This document shows, one piece after another, positions 33,318 to 42,311 of a DNA stretch of 64,000 bases (position 1 is its first letter; the number at the start of each line of letters is the position of its first letter). The stretch lies in NCBI RefSeq assembly GCF_036924715.1, contig NZ_JAZHSB010000001.1, positions 2,595,001 to 2,659,000 of the forward strand, read 5' to 3'. This DNA is from Bradyrhizobium sp. AZCC 1721 (GTDB taxonomy: Bacteria > Pseudomonadota > Alphaproteobacteria > Rhizobiales > Xanthobacteraceae). The position numbers and the translations under genes are program-made. The notes beneath the pieces are model-generated. The model did not search any database and was not told where the DNA came from. It saw only the letters and a list, made by a program, of their open reading frames with translations.

Positions 33318-35627
33318 TCAGGCCGCCTCGGCCTCGGCCCTTGCTTTCGGCTTCGGCTGTTGCGGTTCGCGCGGCAGCACGATGCGGACGACGGTGCCGG
33401 TGCCGAGCTTGGAGCGCAGCCGCATCGTGCCGCCATGCAGGCTGGTCAGCGACCGCGCGATAGCTAATCCGAGGCCCGATCCCTGGTAGGTCTTGGTGAG
33501 CTGGCTTTCGACCTGCTCGAACGGCTTGCCCAGCCGCCGCAGCGAAGCGGGCGCGATGCCGATGCCGGTATCGGCGATCATCAGCACGATCGAGTTGGGT
33601 AGCACATGGCTGCGCACCGTGACCTTGCCGTCGTCGGGGGTGAATTTTACGGCATTGGACAGGAGGTTGACGAAGATCTGCTTGACCGCACGGCGGTCGG
33701 CCATCACGGAAATGGTGCTTTCGATATCGGCGTCCAGCGTCAGGTGCTTGTCCTCGGCACGCCCGGATACCACGCGCAGCGACTCTGCCAGGATCTTCGA
33801 CAGATCGAGCTGCTCCATGTCGAGCTTCATGCGGCCGGCCTCGATCTTCGACATGTCGAGGATGTCGTTGATGACTTCGAGCAGGTATTTGCCGCTGGTG
33901 AGGATGTCGTGGCAGTACTCTTGATATTTGTCGGAGCCGAGCACGCCGAACATGCCGCTGCCCATGATCTCGGAGAAGCCGATGATGGCGTTCAGCGGGG
34001 TGCGCAGCTCATGGCTCATATTGGCGAGGAATTTCGACTTCGCCTGGTTGGCTTCCTCGGCGCGGTTCTTCTCCTGCGAATATTTTTCCGCCAGATCGGC
34101 CAGCTCGGCCTGCGAGCGCTTCAGATCGAGCACGTTGGCGCGCAGGCGGGCGTCGTTTTCGATCAGCTTCTGCTCGTGCTCCTTGATCCGGGTGATGTCG
34201 GTGCCGACCGAGACGTAGCCGCCGTCCTTGGTGCGGCGCTCGCTGATATGCAGCCAGCTTCCGTCGTCGAGCTGCGCCTCGAATGTGCGGGCTCCCGGCG
34301 CTTGCGCGCCGGTCTCCTGCAGTCTGGTGCGAACCTCCGGCATGCTGCCGACCTCGATTACGGTCTCGTACGACGTGCCGGGGGTCACCGCCGTATCGGG
34401 CAATTTGTGCAGGCGCTGGAAATGCGAGTTGCAGAGCACGAGGCGATCTTCCGCGTCCCACAGCACGAAGGCTTCCGGAATGGTTTCGATCGCGTCGCGC
34501 AGCCTGAGGTCGGCTTCCACGGTCTTCTCGGCGAGGCTCTTCTGCTCGGTGATGTCGACCGCGATGCCGATCAGATGCAGCCCGCCATCGGCCGAGGTGT
34601 GACTGAGCTCGCAGCGCACGCGCAGCCAGATCCAGTGGCCGCCGGTGTGCTGCATGCGGAAGCTCTGGTCGATGTGGGTGATCTTGCCGGCGATCATCTG
34701 GTCGGCGATCGCGAACAGGTCGATGTCGTCGGATTTCACCAGCGCGTTGACTTCGCCGAAGGTGAGGAGGTCGTTGCGGGAGTCGAGGCCGAGCATCGTG
34801 AACATCGATGCCGACCAGAAGATGCGGCCGCGCGAGAGGTCCCAGTCCCACAATCCGCAGCGGCCGCGGTTGAGCGCGGTATCGATCCGGCCGCGCACTG
34901 CGTCATTGATCAGGTCGCCCTCGCGGGCGCGGGTCGATTGCCAGTGAAAGGCGAAGCCGAGGATCAGCACGACAAAGCCGGTGGTGGCCGACAGCGTCAC
35001 CGACAGAGCGGCATCCGAACCCCACAGCGGCTCGTTCCGTTCCTGGATGACGATGACCATGCCCGGCAGTGATTTGACCAACCGCGAGATCGCCATGGCG
35101 CCGTTGCCGTTCGGCAGCGTCATGTCGCTGACGACGCCCTGCTGGCCGGGCGTGGCGAGCAGTTGCGCCGTGCTGATGACGTCGAGGATGCGATCGCCGC
35201 CAAGGCTGCCTTCGACGGGAACGCGGGCCAGAATCCGGTGGTCCGAGCCGGTGATGATGACGTGGCGGCCGCTCGCAGCGCCCCAGGCCGGGATCAGGTC
35301 CGGCAGCAGGCTCTGCAGCCGTTCGATATTGGCGGCGCGATCCTGCCGGACCGACGCGAAGCGGTCGAGCCGTTCGGCTAGGAGCTCGGTGAGCGCGGAG
35401 AGATCGCGCTTCATGGCGGCGCGCTTCTGCCGGCTCTGGTCGATCACCTGCACGAAGGCGCCGAGGCAGATCGTGATCAGGAAGGCGATGATGAGCGTGG
35501 GCACGGCGCGGCGAAGCGCCGGCTCTGCGGTGAGCAGCCGGTGGTAGGCAGGTTTTGCGATCGATTGCGCCAATCCTTTGATCGAATCGGATTGGACACA
35601 CGCGTTCGCCGCATGCGCGCGCGCCAT
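33318..35627 (-). CDS. PAS-domain sensor histidine kinase, PleC/DivJ-like
   Basis: The 769-residue kinase has helix 1 (VPTLIIAFLITICLGAFVQV), a periplasmic domain, helix 2 (LSVTLSATTGFVVLILGFAF), two PAS domains (WDLSRGRIFWSASMFTMLGL and VLWDAEDRLVLCNSHFQRLH), a coiled coil rich in Glu/Ala, the H box FLANMSHELRTPLNAIIGFS, then N and G boxes (LLSNAVKFTPDDG, DTGIGIAP, GSGLGLAI). The segment KYQEYCHDILTSGKYLLEVI is typical of the PleC/DivJ group that controls cell polarity and division through DivK. No receiver domain or partner regulator is adjacent. It ends with an Ala/Glu/Lys tail. Confidence 0.9.
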   Translation of the reverse strand: MARAHAANACVQSDSIKGLAQSIAKPAYHRLLTAEPALRRAVPTLIIAFLITICLGAFVQVIDQSRQKRAAMKRDLSALTELLAERLDRFASVRQDRAANIERLQSLLPDLIPAWGAASGRHVIITGSDHRILARVPVEGSLGGDRILDVISTAQLLATPGQQGVVSDMTLPNGNGAMAISRLVKSLPGMVIVIQERNEPLWGSDAALSVTLSATTGFVVLILGFAFHWQSTRAREGDLINDAVRGRIDTALNRGRCGLWDWDLSRGRIFWSASMFTMLGLDSRNDLLTFGEVNALVKSDDIDLFAIADQMIAGKITHIDQSFRMQHTGGHWIWLRVRCELSHTSADGGLHLIGIAVDITEQKSLAEKTVEADLRLRDAIETIPEAFVLWDAEDRLVLCNSHFQRLHKLPDTAVTPGTSYETVIEVGSMPEVRTRLQETGAQAPGARTFEAQLDDGSWLHISERRTKDGGYVSVGTDITRIKEHEQKLIENDARLRANVLDLKRSQAELADLAEKYSQEKNRAEEANQAKSKFLANMSHELRTPLNAIIGFSEIMGSGMFGVLGSDKYQEYCHDILTSGKYLLEVINDILDMSKIEAGRMKLDMEQLDLSKILAESLRVVSGRAEDKHLTLDADIESTISVMADRRAVKQIFVNLLSNAVKFTPDDGKVTVRSHVLPNSIVLMIADTGIGIAPASLRRLGKPFEQVESQLTKTYQGSGLGLAIARSLTSLHGGTMRLRSKLGTGTVVRIVLPREPQQPKPKARAEAEAA

Positions 35628-35816
35628 GCTTTAGACCCCCGCCGAAGGCTCTTTTGCACATTGTCCGGAAGCACCCCGTAGCTTCCGAATCATGCCGATT
35701 TGAATCCACTTTTTTCGGGCTGTCGAGAGTCAACGATTCGTTAATTCGAAATAAATCTTGTCCAACACGAATTAAGGCACGCTCGATGCGAGTCCGAAAC
35801 GGGAACGGGCGCAAAC

Positions 35817-37196
35817 CTACGCGCGCGGCGGTTCGGCATGGCTGATGACGCGCTTGATCGACGGGAACGCGTGGCGCAGCGCGCGCTCGATCTCGTCGAC
35901 GTTCTCATGCACCTTGATCACGCTCATCGACGGTGCGGCGCGGCAATGGAAGTTGACGATTTCGCCCGCATCGGTGTCGCGGACCCGCACATTGTGAATG
36001 TCATGGATCGCGCCGTTGCCGCCGGCAAAGCGCGACAGCGCGGCCTTGATGGTTTCGACGCGCTCAGGCGCAGCGTCGGTGCCGTGCGGCAATTCCGGCC
36101 CGAGCGGCTCGATGTGGGTGTCGACCTCGACGTCCTCGCCAAATTCCTCGCGGATGCTGCGCTCCAGGTCGTGGGCGATGGCGTGCGCGGCGGTGAGTTC
36201 CGTGTCGCCGTCGACTTCGAGGTCGATGCCGACAATCAGCCGGGCGCCGAGATCGTGCACCGTGACGTGGTGGACGGCGAGGCCGGAATTGCGGGCGATC
36301 ACCATGATGCGCTCGCGCACGCTCTCATTGTCGCGCGCGACCGGCACCGCGGTGAAGGTGAGGTCGGCGTCGCCGAGCGCTTGCGTGACCGCGACTTGCG
36401 CGGTCTTCTTGATCGCCTCGACCCGGTCGATCGGGTAGGTGCGCGGCACTTTGACGATAGCGTCGATGAAATGCGTCGGCCCGACCATGCGCACGCGCAC
36501 GCGTTCGACACCGACCACGCCGGGCACCGCGCGGATCGCCGCGGTCGCTTTTTCCGACGCGCCCGCCGGCGCGCGGTCGAGCAGGGTTTCGACGGTGGAG
36601 CGCCCGAGCCTCAGGCCGAGGATCGATATCATGACGGCAACGGCGATGGCGGCAACCGAGTCGCCCCAGGCATAGCCGAGCCCGGTCAGCGCCAGGCCGG
36701 CGATGACGGCGACGGATCCCAGCACGTCGGAAGCGAAATGCAGCGCGTCCGCCGCCAGCGCCTGGCTCCGCGTCTGCCGCGCCGTGCGATGCAGCGCCCG
36801 CGCGCGCCAGAAATTGACCGCGATATCGATCACCAGCACGACGAAGGGGACAGCCGATATCGTCGGCGGCGGCGCACCTTCGCGCAGCCGGCTCCAGGAT
36901 TCGACCAGGATGCCGCCGGCCAGCACGTAGAGCAGTGCGATGACGAACAGCGCCGACAGGCTCTCGAACTTGCCGTGGCCGTAATGATGTTCCTCGTCGG
37001 CTGGCTGGTCGGATACCCGCACCACGAGCCACGTGATGACGGTCGCGATCACGTCGACGGAGGAATGCAGCGCCTCCGAGATCAGCGCGAGCGAGCCGAT
37101 CGCGATACCCACCGCGAACTTCGCCGCAGCCATGCCGGCGCTGGCGAAGATCGAGATCGCCGCGACGTTGGTTTTTATGGTGGGGATAGTGGTCAT
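35817..37196 (-). CDS. Cation diffusion facilitator (CDF) metal exporter
   Basis: The 459-residue protein has six membrane helices. The transport-site pairs H-x3-D are in TM2 (EALHSSVDVI, His44/Asp48) and TM5 (DALHFASDVLG, His153/Asp157), the zinc-type arrangement, followed by an extended cytoplasmic region containing two ferredoxin-like CTD repeats (GVVGVERVRVRMVGPTHFID and AIHDIHNVRVRDTDAGEIV), longer than the single CTD of short CDFs. A His-rich loop (EEHHYGHGKFE) lies after TM2. It exports divalent metals, probably Zn2+, in exchange for protons. ATG 37196 is preferred to 37259, where codons precede the first helix. Confidence 0.9.
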   Translation of the reverse strand: MTTIPTIKTNVAAISIFASAGMAAAKFAVGIAIGSLALISEALHSSVDVIATVITWLVVRVSDQPADEEHHYGHGKFESLSALFVIALLYVLAGGILVESWSRLREGAPPPTISAVPFVVLVIDIAVNFWRARALHRTARQTRSQALAADALHFASDVLGSVAVIAGLALTGLGYAWGDSVAAIAVAVMISILGLRLGRSTVETLLDRAPAGASEKATAAIRAVPGVVGVERVRVRMVGPTHFIDAIVKVPRTYPIDRVEAIKKTAQVAVTQALGDADLTFTAVPVARDNESVRERIMVIARNSGLAVHHVTVHDLGARLIVGIDLEVDGDTELTAAHAIAHDLERSIREEFGEDVEVDTHIEPLGPELPHGTDAAPERVETIKAALSRFAGGNGAIHDIHNVRVRDTDAGEIVNFHCRAAPSMSVIKVHENVDEIERALRHAFPSIKRVISHAEPPRA

Positions 37197-37299
37197 GGCC
37201 AGCGGTTTAGCAGGGCGCTGTGTGGGATTAAAGCTGACAGTTGGATGCGCAATCGCCACTCACTTGCAGGAGCGATTTGTTGCGAATTGTTCCGAGTTG

Positions 37300-38060
37300 A
37301 TTTTCGCGTCGTCCCTGCGAAAGCAGGGACCCATAGCCACCGATGCCTGTTGTAGGCGAAGCTGTAGCTCCAGCGTCGCGCAACATGGACATCTGTGGTT
37401 GACGATAGGCTTGCGCGCATTGGACACGCCTCCGCATTCTCGCGGCGCGATCCGCCCGAGCTTTGCAAATTCATCCGCCCTACTGGAAGAGGGCGCAGGG
37501 AATGCCGGGTGCTTGCTGCACCCGCGGTCTCGTGTGCAAGTAGCGCAAAAGAAACGCACACGAGCATACAGGTACAGCCGAGGCACTCCGGCATTCCCTG
37601 CGCAGTGGTTTTACGGCTTATACCGCGCTCTCCCTGGAGACGAATTCCTCTTGCCTCCATCGCTGCCGGATTAAAGGCTTGTCGAACCCGGTTGGGCTCG
37701 ACGCACCTCCGTCAGCTTGACACCAGCCACGGGTGCCAGGACCACACGGTTTTGCTGTACGCTTCAGCGCCGTACGTCCTGCGCGCCGTGTCCGCTCACG
37801 GCCGAAGAGCCGCCCTGCGAACAACTTCTCGCGCCGACGCTGCCGCGTCCACCGCATCCCGCCCCACGTTCGTGACGATGGCCAACGCCCCTCTTGTCGG
37901 GACAGGACGGCGGGATTTGTAAGCGTGATTTGGGTCTGCGGCGAAGCTGAATATTTTTGATGCGACGACTGGACGGGGCAAATCACGTTGAAGTTGTTAG
38001 CGAAAATTGATTATTCGAGAAAAATCGATTTTTCGTGCACGCCGGTTATTTGCCCAACCA
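37300..38060. repeat. Long Bradyrhizobium-type intergenic repeat region
   Basis: The stretch starts with a palindromic TCCCTGCGAAAGCAGGGA and continues with a long block that I recall as a multi-copy element in Bradyrhizobium genomes (often mis-annotated as short hypothetical proteins on either strand). It includes paired GGGAATGCCGGGTGC and CGGCATTCCCTGCG segments, and ends with a 16-bp perfect palindrome GAAAAATCGATTTTTC (38019-38034). All long reading frames here are overlapping shadows without ribosome-binding sites. No transposase is present. Confidence 0.6.
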
Positions 38061-38258
38061 GCAGGACAGAGCCGCACTGCCATTGCTAGCTTCTGAACCG
38101 ATAGAACCAAGGCGGCGCACTGAAAAACATCGGCCAAGCAGGGGACTAATGCCGACTAAAACCTGTGCTGCATGAGTCGGTAGCTGGGCTATAGCAGACA
38201 CCACATTGGTCTTGCCTGTGTCGGCTTTTGAGCCGACGGCTTGTCGAGCTCGCATGCC

Positions 38259-38942
38259 CTATTTCACGAGGTAGGCAAGCAGGAGTTCGGCGAGCTCGCG
38301 TGGATGGGAGAGCGCAACCAAGTGGCCGCCTGGGATTTCGTCGACGGTCTTGCCGAGCCGCTCGTGCGCCACGCGTGCCTGAAAGTCGCGCGGAAAGAAC
38401 CGATCGTCTTGACCGGCCACGACGTGAATCGGAACGTCAGGCCACGCTTGGAAGTTCGCGGGCTCGCTAAAGGCGATCTCGGACTCCCGGCGCTCGTGCG
38501 CGGCTCCTTCTTCGGCGATATCCTTTGGCACATCATGAAGGAAATACGTAGCGAGATCGAACTCGACGCTGTAGCCACCACGCTTGGCTGCAGCCTGCCG
38601 CGCTTCGAGCCACCCAGTATGGCCCCACCACTCACCGGCCGTTTCGCCGGGAAGAGGGATCATCGCGTTCACGAAGGTGAGCATGCGAATCGGCGTCCGA
38701 GCGCGAGCGCACACGAGCGCTGCCGTGAATGCGCCCATCGATTGAGCAACGATCACCACGTCTTTTCGCTTTCCGATCAAGGCGACGACGAGGTCGGCGT
38801 AGGCGTGTAGCCCTGCGTGAGCGTCGTCACCGGGTAGATCGACGGCGAGCGCCTCGTGACCGGCTTGCCGGAGCAATGGTAGGACGCGATGCCAATACCA
38901 TGCGGCACCGCCAGCTCCAGGGATTAGAACGAAGGTGGTCAT
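38259..38942 (-). CDS. Alpha/beta hydrolase
   Basis: The 227-residue enzyme has an early oxyanion motif (VLIPGAGGAAWYW), the nucleophile elbow VAQSMGAF (Ser in A-Q-S-M-G, one Gly to Ala change from G-x-S-x-G), the acid in GQDDRFFP and the His in GGHLVALSHP. Soluble esterase/hydrolase or salicylate-esterase-like (PPS) fold. The substrate is unknown. ATG 38942 is chosen over TTG 38951. It lies alone beside a repeat-rich region, so acquisition is possible. Confidence 0.85.
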   Translation of the reverse strand: MTTFVLIPGAGGAAWYWHRVLPLLRQAGHEALAVDLPGDDAHAGLHAYADLVVALIGKRKDVVIVAQSMGAFTAALVCARARTPIRMLTFVNAMIPLPGETAGEWWGHTGWLEARQAAAKRGGYSVEFDLATYFLHDVPKDIAEEGAAHERRESEIAFSEPANFQAWPDVPIHVVAGQDDRFFPRDFQARVAHERLGKTVDEIPGGHLVALSHPRELAELLLAYLVK

Positions 38943-39121
38943 CAATGCCAAGCGAGTTTGCTGCGAAATAAGTAGGGCTTCGGCACGTCCCGCCGGACAC
39001 TATGGTACTGCACGGTCGCGGGGCGCGGAAGGGGTGCATGTCGCCTTCGGTACATCCGTATCCATCCGGTGAAGGCCCCCGGGCCTCCAACCGCACTATC
39101 ATTCCCATCTCGAACACCAGA

Positions 39122-39147
39122 GCTGCTGACATGACGTTGTCAGCAGC
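39122..39147. promoter_or_regulatory. Perfect 10-bp inverted repeat upstream of the GST fossil
   Basis: GCTGCTGACA and TGTCAGCAGC flank TGACGT. The dyad is symmetrical and lies about 36 nt upstream of the GST start codon. I recall similar CTGACA...TGTCAG palindromes before detoxification genes in rhizobia. Confidence 0.5.
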
Positions 39148-39182
39148 CGGCGACTACAGTGCCGACCGCGGGGGATCGATGA

Positions 39183-39254
39183 ATGGCTTATCGGCTGCAG
39201 TGCGTCGGCGCTTCGGGCAATTCGTTCAAGGTCGCATTATTCCTCAATTGTGCC
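39183..39254 (+). pseudogene. Glutathione S-transferase, first 24 codons only
   Basis: ATG 39183 begins MAYRLQCVGASGNSFKVALF and runs to LNCA, the N-terminal strand and helix of glutathione S-transferase with the catalytic-loop Ser region. After 24 codons the similarity stops and the following residues do not match any thioredoxin-like or helical GST segment. The remainder of the gene has been lost; the upstream dyad survives. Confidence 0.6.
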
Positions 39255-39747
39255 TACGGGCTTCGCGACAGGTATCGTCCGCTTGTTTGGCCCCAGCGGA
39301 CATGCCAACCACTCCGATTGGTGTGTCTGCTTCCGGGGGAGGCCGGACATGGCGAAGTAAACCGCCACGTCCGCCAACTGACCACAGCCTGAAATTTTCG
39401 ATCCCAGCCGGCTCCGCTGACGTTCGAAAAATTACTAGCGCGCAACAAATCCCGCACCTCGTGCGCATAAAACATTGACGGGCTGAATTTTCTCTGCGTT
39501 TAGATCATGACATTCGTCGCGGGTGAAATTGCCTGCACTCTTAGAGGACCGTAATGCGCAACGCACGCACACACATCGCAGAGACTGCCGCCCGCGTCCG
39601 GCCGCTTATTCGGCTGGCCGATTGGTCGTGCATGTCCGTGATGGCGTGGGGCCCGAACTTTCAGCTCGAAGCGGGGCTGATCCGCAAAGCAAGAGTGTAA
39701 CTCTCGGCGCAGGGCCGCTCCCTCCGCCGAACCGGCAGGAGGGCAAG

Positions 39748-39993
39748 ATGAACGCCCGCAACGACGTCAAGAGACCATCCGATCAGAGCTTGGGCGCGAG
39801 GCCTTTGCTGGCAGCGGCTCGACGGCGATTTGCCGCGCGGGTTGATTTTCTCGTGGCTCGCTGGCTCGAGCGCTGCGCCACGAACGCCGAGGCCGCACAA
39901 TGGTTGTTCAAGACCGATCGGAAGCCCACACGTGAGTTCGGGATGGACGTGAGCCTTGTCGTTTCATCTCCACGTTGGGATGAGTCGCCATGA
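39748..39993 (+). CDS. Hypothetical basic protein (81 residues)
   Basis: Starts MNARNDVKRPSDQSLGARPL with AGGAGG 5 nt before ATG, which is the main reason to call it. Arg/Ala-rich, no known domain: a possible helix AARRRFAARVDFLVARWLER. It lies in a gene-poor region and could be a degraded or newly formed ORF. Confidence 0.35.
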   Translation: MNARNDVKRPSDQSLGARPLLAAARRRFAARVDFLVARWLERCATNAEAAQWLFKTDRKPTREFGMDVSLVVSSPRWDESP

Positions 39994-40225
39994 CGGGGGC
40001 AGGGGGGTGGGGATAGCTTCAAGGTATGGAGAGAGGCTGCCCAGATGGCAGCCTCCCTTAATCTGTTGCAGATCACCAGTGGTGACCTGATGCGTCCTCA
40101 AAGCAAGGCTCTCCCTGTTCAATGTCGACTCTTCACGAACCGGATCTGACGATGTCTGCTTACGCGGGCAAGGCAGATCTCCCGGTTGCATCTCCGGACT
40201 TCCGAGTTTGACCGAGGCTGCTCAG

Positions 40226-41014
40226 CTACTTGGGCCGGCGCCCCCTTATCGCATGCGCGCGTGCATCACATGTTATGTGGTCATCGGCGCCTGCTGGTAG
40301 GCGAGCACGCACCCGTAACCTGAGCGTATCAACGTCCCTCGATTGCATAGCGGCAACCGTAGGCCCAAGCGAAGGGGACTTGAGATTTGTCATCCAGAAA
40401 TCGTCAAAATTTGCAAAGGTCCGGCTTACGGTGATCTCCCGCGTTTGCACGTCCTCGAGGCCTGCACCGATCCACAAGTCGCGTAACGCTTCCATTCGAG
40501 ACGCGTCCATCCGTGGTGGGCGCGGAGGCGCAATGCCCATTGCCTGTATCTCAAGGAGGATTGGATCTAGCGGAAACCCGCCACCCAGCATGTCCCACAT
40601 GTAGGTCGCGACTGCACCGCCCGGGCGAACTACTCGAACCATCTCGCTAACGCCCTTCGCGGGGTCCGGAACGAACACAAGTACCAAGGCCATCACGCCT
40701 GCATCGAAACTGCCATCGCCGAAGGGAAGCGCCATAGCATCGCCCTTACAATACTGTGCCAGGCGCGACGCAGTTCGTGTGCGTGCAAAAGCGAGCTGCG
40801 CGTCAGATGGATCAATACCTTGGACCTCCACGGGGCTACATCGCTCGACCAATAGCTCAGTGAAGGCCCCGTTGCCGCAGCCGACGTCGATCCACCGCAA
40901 ACCCGGGGATGGCGCCAACCAATCAAGGAAGATTTGACCAGCGAGTCGGCTCCAGACTCCCATCATCTGCTCATAGGCGGCACCGTCATCGAATCGAATT
41001 TCTTGTTCGACCAT
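40226..41014 (-). CDS. Class I SAM-dependent methyltransferase
   Basis: The 262-residue protein starts MVEQEIRFDDGAAYEQMMGV. Motif I is IDVGCGNGAFTELLV, motif II GIDPSDAQLAFAR, then GDAMALPFGDGSFDAGVMAL and the post-II VRVVRPGGAVATYMWD, the UbiE/Coq5-like pattern. It transfers methyl groups from S-adenosylmethionine; the acceptor is unknown. AGGAG lies 7 nt before ATG 41014. It ends with a rather basic, low-complexity tail after the helical lid region, possibly changed by the flanking repeats. Confidence 0.85.
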   Translation of the reverse strand: MVEQEIRFDDGAAYEQMMGVWSRLAGQIFLDWLAPSPGLRWIDVGCGNGAFTELLVERCSPVEVQGIDPSDAQLAFARTRTASRLAQYCKGDAMALPFGDGSFDAGVMALVLVFVPDPAKGVSEMVRVVRPGGAVATYMWDMLGGGFPLDPILLEIQAMGIAPPRPPRMDASRMEALRDLWIGAGLEDVQTREITVSRTFANFDDFWMTNLKSPSLGPTVAAMQSRDVDTLRLRVRARLPAGADDHITCDARAHAIRGRRPK

Positions 41015-41578
41015 TGCTGAAGCTCCTGCCGCGGCCCCCAATTGCACCGCTCAACGGTACCATTACCCTAGTCGTGTTGCCACAGCCGCGCGGACGCGCG
41101 CTTGGCCTGAAATTGGCTTATTGCAGACGTGGCTGGCGGCGCGGCCCATGTCAGCGCGCAGCGCGCAGGGCGGATTAGCCGCAGGCGTAATCCGCCGCTG
41201 CATCTGCAGCAAGATGGCGGGTTACGCTGCGCTAATCCGCCTACGACTGTTGTTACGCGTCAATCAAGAATCAGGGCGACCAACACGTCGCTCCTGCTCC
41301 CGCTTCCTGCGTGTAACGCAGTCCACACTCCTCGTCCGGATTGCTGGTATGCCGGTAAGCCACGAGCCAGTCGGCAAAGACAGCTTGCGGGGCTTGGTGG
41401 TCGACGGTCGGGTCGTTGAGGAGGCCGAGCGGTTCGCATGTGATTGCCAATCAACAAACGAAGGGGTTTGTTCAAGTAGATGGGCAACCAAAGGGGCGAG
41501 GTAAGAGTTCTGAGAGGGCAATCATGGAGGTATTGGCTCCGACAAAATCGTAACCTGCAACCCATCTGGGAGGAAACC
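41015..41578. other. Non-coding region with two hairpins of a repeat family
   Basis: Reading frames here are shadows. The region contains the paired hairpins at 41169-41241 and then 340 nt with no recognisable gene up to the ribosome-binding site of the next secreted protein. Confidence 0.45.
41169..41241. repeat. Two tandem GGCGGATTA/TAATCCGCC hairpins
   Basis: Stem GGCGGATTA (41169-41177) pairs with TAATCCGCC (41188-41196), and GGCGGGTTA (41216-41224) with TAATCCGCC (41233-41241). The core is a common rhizobial intergenic element, present here twice in 73 bp. Confidence 0.7.
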
Positions 41579-42115
41579 ATGAGGTATCATCTCAATTCAT
41601 CGTGGATGTGCGGTTGTGTTGTGCTTGCCTTGGCAGCCCCGGCGGCCTCTGTGTCGGCCGTGGCGGAAGAATCAGGCCAATGGTTCGGTCGAGCCGTTCT
41701 GGTCACCCTATCGAGCAAGAGCGTGAAGCTGGAACACCGGGCTGACCATACGGTGTCGGTCACTGAATACGACGGTGCCGTGTTCAATGCCGACGGCAAG
41801 CCCTTTCTCGACAAAGCCCGCTATCAGGTGGTTGATCAAACGGATGCTGGCATGTCCAGCGGCGGCTACAAGACCTTCACGGAGGCCGATGGATCCAAGG
41901 TCTTTGCCAAGTACGTCCTGAAAGACGCGAAGCCGCGGGAGTTCCGCGGGACATTCCAGTTCACCGGCGGCACGGGTAAGTATGCGGGGATCACAGGCAG
42001 CGGCGATTACCATGTCGTCCTGATCAGTGACACGGCCTTGTGGGATGAACTCCGTGGCGAGTACAAGATTCCCGGTGACAAGCCGACCACGGGGAGCGCA
42101 GCGCCTCCGCGGTGA
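41579..42115 (+). CDS. Secreted hypothetical protein near the alcohol dehydrogenase cluster
   Basis: The 178-residue precursor starts MRYHLNSSWMCGCVVLALAA with cleavage near AVAEE. The mature protein is beta-rich (VTLSSKSVKLEHRADHTVSV, GTFQFTGGTGKYAGITGSGD), resembling secreted allene-oxide-cyclase-like barrels, but not firmly. GGGAGG lies 6 nt before ATG 41579. It is transcribed toward the leftward PQQ dehydrogenase cluster. Function unknown. Confidence 0.7.
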   Translation: MRYHLNSSWMCGCVVLALAAPAASVSAVAEESGQWFGRAVLVTLSSKSVKLEHRADHTVSVTEYDGAVFNADGKPFLDKARYQVVDQTDAGMSSGGYKTFTEADGSKVFAKYVLKDAKPREFRGTFQFTGGTGKYAGITGSGDYHVVLISDTALWDELRGEYKIPGDKPTTGSAAPPR

Positions 42116-42311
42116 ACTGCTGAAATTCGGCATTTGATTTCCGCTGCTGGCACATTTGAGACGTGCCACGGAGCCCACGACAATCATTGCCGGTCGACAT
42201 TCCGCGGATGACGCCTTGTCGAGTACGCCATCCGCACCTGCAATCGGTCTTCTACGAAGAAACGAGCCTTAAGCCTTCAGGTCCGTGATCCGCATGATCG
42301 CGACCGAGCTG

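Larger units (their letters stand above)
38943..40225. other. Gene-poor region with a GST fossil, palindromes and one small ORF
   Basis: Apart from the features listed separately (39122-39147, 39183-39254, 39748-39993), no gene can be supported. Remaining reading frames overlap in several frames and have no ribosome-binding sites. Confidence 0.45.

Noticed and set aside
35838..37355. 505-residue plus-strand frame over the CDF gene
   Set aside because: Asp/Arg-rich mirror of the exporter gene; the minus-strand protein has clear metal motifs.
37193..37660. Reading frames within the long repeat (both strands)
   Set aside because: They overlap in several frames, lack ribosome-binding sites and lie in a recognised non-coding repeat.
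41169..41241. CRISPR-like array
   Set aside because: Only two hairpin units of unequal spacing with no cas genes; it fits an intergenic repeat.
41121..41504. Possible degraded recombinase or mobile element upstream of the secreted protein
   Set aside because: No integrase or transposase motif in any frame; repeat hairpins explain the sequence.
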